A DNA stretch of 38,046 bases, taken from the NCBI RefSeq assembly GCF_000003605.2, contig NW_003109980.1, forward strand, positions 80,120 through 118,165. The letters run 5' to 3'. Source of the DNA: Saccoglossus kowalevskii. Its lineage: Eukaryota > Hemichordata > Enteropneusta > Harrimaniidae. A program made the position numbers and the translations under genes. The notes beneath the pieces were generated by a model. That model saw nothing but the letters and a program-made list of their open reading frames with translations. It had not been told where the DNA came from and ran no database searches. Positions 34,250-38,046 of this stretch are shown here, in pieces. The number at the start of each line of letters is the position of its first letter. Position 1 is the first letter of the stretch.

Positions 34250-35055
34250 TTTATTTCGATGAGAATGAAGGCTTTTTCATGTTATTTTCTCTAATTTTGA
34301 AACATTCGTAAATGTATTTAGCTAGTTTTATAATTTTTTTATTTTCATTGTTGTTCATCATAGCTATCATTTTTTCTTCATCTGTCGTGTTTTGGAGTGA
34401 CATTTTTGACTTAGTGTTTAGTGGATTTCTTTCATTTTCATATACAATGTAATTTGCAGTTAAGCAGAAAATGTTTTTCATCTTCAATTTCGTCTTGGTC
34501 ACACACAGAGCATTTCATTTTGCATGCATTTGCATTTTATTGTAGAACATGAGCACTAATTCTTAGTTTTGTTAGTGCTGATCTATGTTTAGAGTCTTTT
34601 ATTACTGAAAGATACTCCTCATATGAGCAGTCATTTTTTAACATTCTGTATGTGCGCAATTTGTTTTTTTCCTTTGTTGTCATCCTGCATTTTTTCTTGA
34701 CTGTTAATTTTGAATATTTTTCGGAAATTGTCCATCACCTTTTTTGTTATAGAGGCAGCATTATGCAGATGTTGGTTCTCCCACACATTGTTTTCATTTA
34801 CATATTTTAGTATGCTCCATTTCAAGTTGATATGCTTCATGAACTAGAGTATTTTCATTTTTATTTTTAATTTTTTGCCAATAATTTATTAAGTGCTTTA
34901 TGCTCGTTAGAAGTAGGGGATACCTACCAAGTTCTAATAGACATGCTAAATTACTAGCTTTACAGTTAACTTGTAACACATATTTACAGAATTTGGTGTG
35001 TAGCTTCTTATGTAAGCTGCCACTTTGTTTATCAATGACATTAGCCCCCAATCAC
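34250..35055 (-). pseudogene. LINE (non-LTR retrotransposon) ORF2 3' relic, 5' truncated and broken
   Basis: Three reading frames on the minus strand together show the C-terminal region of a non-LTR retrotransposon ORF2. Near the 5' side are HTKFCKYVLQV, KASNLACLLELGRYPL and LVHEAYQLE. After a frame change near 34660 come KLRTYRML and LRISAHVLQ, followed by a stop. Then comes the Cys/His motif CSVCDQDEIEDEKHFLLNC, and after another frame change KYIYECFKIR near the end. The order matches this domain as I know it from CR1/L2-like elements in invertebrates. Truncation at about 35055 and at least two frameshifts plus a stop make it dead. Reverse transcriptase itself is absent. Confidence 0.8.
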
Positions 35056-36322
35056 CATTGACATGCAGATCACTGAATAGCGCCACCTGTGTTGACACAA
35101 TGCCCCAATCACACTTCATCTAATAATTTCAACTATGATGTGAATACTGGTAGCCAGCCATCCTTCCAAGTGCAGCCTACTTGGTTATCACCGAGTGGAT
35201 GCGAGAAAGCAAGTGAGCACTAGTGCGTATTTTTTTCACACTTCTGAGAATTTGGCTTCTGCCTTTTGAAAAGCCAACTCTATCATATTACCCCCATATT
35301 ATAATCGTGGTATATTATAATACCATGTATAACCTTATTCTATGTTGTCACTGGATCCAAGTTATTATGGACTCATCCCATTTTCACACTACAACTATAT
35401 ATAAATTGAGCTCAATCCATATTAATAACATTGACTTTGCTGCTTGCTATATGATCTGCACGTTTCTTGAGTACTGCTTGCGAAATTGGAGTGCATTGCA
35501 AAATAAATAAAATCCCGCCTTCTGTCTATAGTTTCTGAAACCACTTTCCTTTTCTAATTACCTTTAACAAATGATTAATTGATCAGTTATTCCCATTCAG
35601 TAAATCATTAAAAACAATGGTTCTATGGTTGCTTTTGCAGGCTATTTATCACAAAGCGATCCGACAGTGGAGCATGGAAACGTAATTTCTCTTCGAAGGA
35701 TTCTTACCTCACATTCTTGAAATTATCACAGATAAGTGATTAATTGTGACCATAACAATGACATTCACTGAAGTCAACTTAACTGAATGGCACACATGTT
35801 TTTCATATATCAGACAGACAGACAGACAGACAGACTAGTACATACAGACATCCTCTCATCTGTATTTCAAAGAAACAGAAGTAAAAAATATATATACACA
35901 GTTTTATGTTCTAATTTAAATTAAGTTTCAGTGTAATTTAGAGATATACCATCAAATCAATTATTTTTTTGTGACAAAGTGACAGACCAAAAACTGTAAT
36001 AACCAGTAAAATATATACAAATATATGTCATATAGTTTGCATGGGTGGACCATCTGGAATTCTGGATGATTGAAAGAAATGAAAAAAAAAAGTGAAAACT
36101 ATCAACAGTAGACGTGTATATATGGTAGTCAGTTATTACAAAGTCAAATTTAGTTATTGTTTCATCCATCAGGATTTCTAATAGTCCACCCCGAATATTT
36201 AAAATACTAAGTTTCAAAATCCTTGATACAATATGAATTTAATAATATTTAATACGTATGACTAAAAAACAAAAGAAAAACATTACACAGATTTCATGGA
36301 GATGTGAATTTGTTTTATATAA
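35056..36322. other. Region without a supported gene
   Basis: AT-rich sequence with a CAGA/GACA microsatellite (35811-35836). Short ORFs on both strands have no recognisable domain or splice context. Confidence 0.5.
35811..35836. repeat. CAGA tetranucleotide microsatellite
   Basis: Six and a half perfect CAGA units. Confidence 0.9.
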
Positions 36323-36746
36323 GGCCAGACTTTTATTATCCCTTGTTTCGAGAACCCGCCGATTGAACAGGAGCCGAAAATGAAATAAAAATAAAATTCT
36401 ATTTCAGCATAATTTATTGCACCCGCTGACTTGTGTCAAAAATTGCTAAAAATTATTATTTTTATCTTAATTTTTTTTTACCGCCCACCGCATAACAAAT
36501 CAAAGTTGCATTTTCGTGGGAGTATCATGATCAAAGTACCAAAGTCTCGCGCAGATGAGAAACAAGGTTATACATGGAATAAAATTTTATTTCATTTCTT
36601 CTCTCCGATCAATGATCTCACTTACAATTCTTTGAGAATCACACAAATCTAATGGGAAAAAAAAAATAGTTTTATTTTTTTCTCGCCCTCCTAGAAAAAA
36701 TTGCCTTATAAAAACTCGAGAAACAAGGAATAAAAAAAGTCTGGCC
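36323..36746. mobile_element. PIF/Harbinger-like MITE, 424 bp, TAA target duplication
   Basis: The left end GGCCAGACTTTTATTATCCC, continuing to CTTGTTTCGAG, matches the reverse complement of the right end (GGCCAGACTTTTTTTATTCC, then TTGTTTCTCGAG). TAA flanks both ends (36320-36322 and 36747-36749). Termini starting GG and a 3-bp TWA duplication are the PIF/Harbinger signature. It is noncoding. Confidence 0.8.
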
Positions 36747-36749
36747 TAA

Positions 36750-38046
36750 ACTATTTATAAATTCAAAATGGTGATTGAAAATGACAAAATAATCATGTAG
36801 ATGAATACTGTTGGTATAAAACTCCAGTGTGGTCAGTTGACCTTTAACCTCTATTGACATTATTTACAAAATGATATTTGAACAATTTGCACTGACATTC
36901 TTTTAAAATTATTTCAGCAAACAATTCACTGTAATTTTAAGAGTTTAAAAAGAAATTTGATGCAAATTATCATTTGCGATCATGGCAGTAAATCAGTCAA
37001 TGATCGATGACAATCTAATATACATAAACCAAATGTTTTTCACAGCCAATGAAAACTTCTTCTTTTGACAAGAATAAAGCTCAAGGATGTTCTATAAATA
37101 TTTATAAATGCTAATAAAACGAATTCACACTTTCATGAAACCTGGTTTATTAAATAATTCAAATTTTTTGTTTTCACAAGAAAAATATCATCTGAATTCC
37201 AGATACAAATAGGTACTAAAAGGTAATTCTGGAATCAATGCTTCAAAGATTGAAACTAAAATGTGTGAACAAAGTTTTTGTCAATTGTTTCATCCATGTA
37301 ATACTCAGGAAAAACGTCTCCGGCAAAAGACAATATATCGACTATATGTGTATGCTATTATTACAAGCATATGGCCTGATACCAAGGTAACTGTTTTAGG
37401 AGCTGTTTGAAGCTCTGCGTTTTTTTGCTGGTTTGTTGGGCACAACTATTTTTAGCGTTTCTGGGTGATATAATACGAGTTGATACTGTAATCACCATGT
37501 GTTTACTTATCTCGTAACACAAATGTTATCATGGCCCAGTATTACATGAATTAAAAAACAAATTGTGAAAGACACGTCTCAAGATAAACAGTCGAGGAAA
37601 CTTCTAAATTGTTTGAATACCTACTTACAAAAGGAAGACATGATCTCATGATTTCCCAGTATAATTTATAAACACATGATGGATTATTGTAAAAAGCGAG
37701 AGAGTTTTACTTATGATTTGATGTTGTAAAGTCGATACAAGCTTCAAATTTATGTTTTTGAGATGAAAATAATACACTCACAATCAACCTTGAATACTCC
37801 TGGGTTTTAATTTAAAATTTCTGTGTAATAAGCTCAAATAAATCCCAGCAAATAATTAAGTATTTTACCGGATTCTAAAAGATAAATGAAGCAAATTTAC
37901 CTTCAAATTTAATAGTGCTCAAAATACACGGGAAACAGGAAGATTCTATAAGTTATTCACAAGATACATTAGCAAATGTAGAGGTGTCCAAGACGTAATC
38001 AATAGATCCTGCATGTAAATTTTTTTTACATCAAGATAGAATGACA
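36750..38046. other. AT-rich region without a supported gene
   Basis: Only unsupported short ORFs. An X-box-like word, GATACCAAGGTAAC, lies at 37378-37391. Confidence 0.5.

Overview
This is nuclear DNA from an animal, not a microbe. It is AT-rich, its coding sequence is cut into short exons bounded by GT-AG sites, and it carries long introns, microsatellites, many short inverted-terminal-repeat elements, a LINE relic and an LTR-like block. A marine invertebrate fits the style, but I cannot name a phylum from the sequence. A run of 50 N (26567-26616) marks an assembly gap.

The main content is one minus-strand gene whose coding sequence runs from 22169 down to 690. I rebuilt 11 coding exons by hand. 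Every junction has a GT donor and AG acceptor and every phase agrees, giving 2307 nt and a predicted protein of 768 residues. The protein has a basic N-terminus with RPxSA / RPSTA / RVKSATT motifs, a Pro-Ser-Thr-rich and Lys-Glu-rich middle, and a C-terminal canonical EF-hand loop followed by a degenerate one. I do not recognise the family. RFX X-box motifs and the RP-S/T-A motifs make a ciliary or microtubule role a reasonable guess, but only a guess.

Upstream on the same strand are two more ATG-started coding exons (31502-31621 and 27936-28412). Both end in phase-0 donors and I found no following exon of their own. The first exon that all leaders could share is the 36-nt phase-0 microexon at 18351-18386. 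Either these are alternative first exons of the same gene, or they start separate genes whose remaining exons I missed. This is the most interesting structural question in the window.

Layout: 1-670 is a satellite built on the palindrome GTGTTAACAC, with a perfect 219-bp palindrome at the window edge; 690-22169 is the main gene with MITEs, a minisatellite and a TTTA microsatellite in its introns; 22190-23400 is its probable noncoding first exon and promoter; 23400-27935 is repeats, the gap and a candidate solo LTR; 27936-32310 holds the two upstream leader exons and X-box sites; 32311-38046 has no gene I can support, but holds a LINE 3' relic (about 34250-35055) and a Harbinger-like MITE (36323-36746). 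No tRNA, rRNA, CRISPR array or prokaryotic system was seen.
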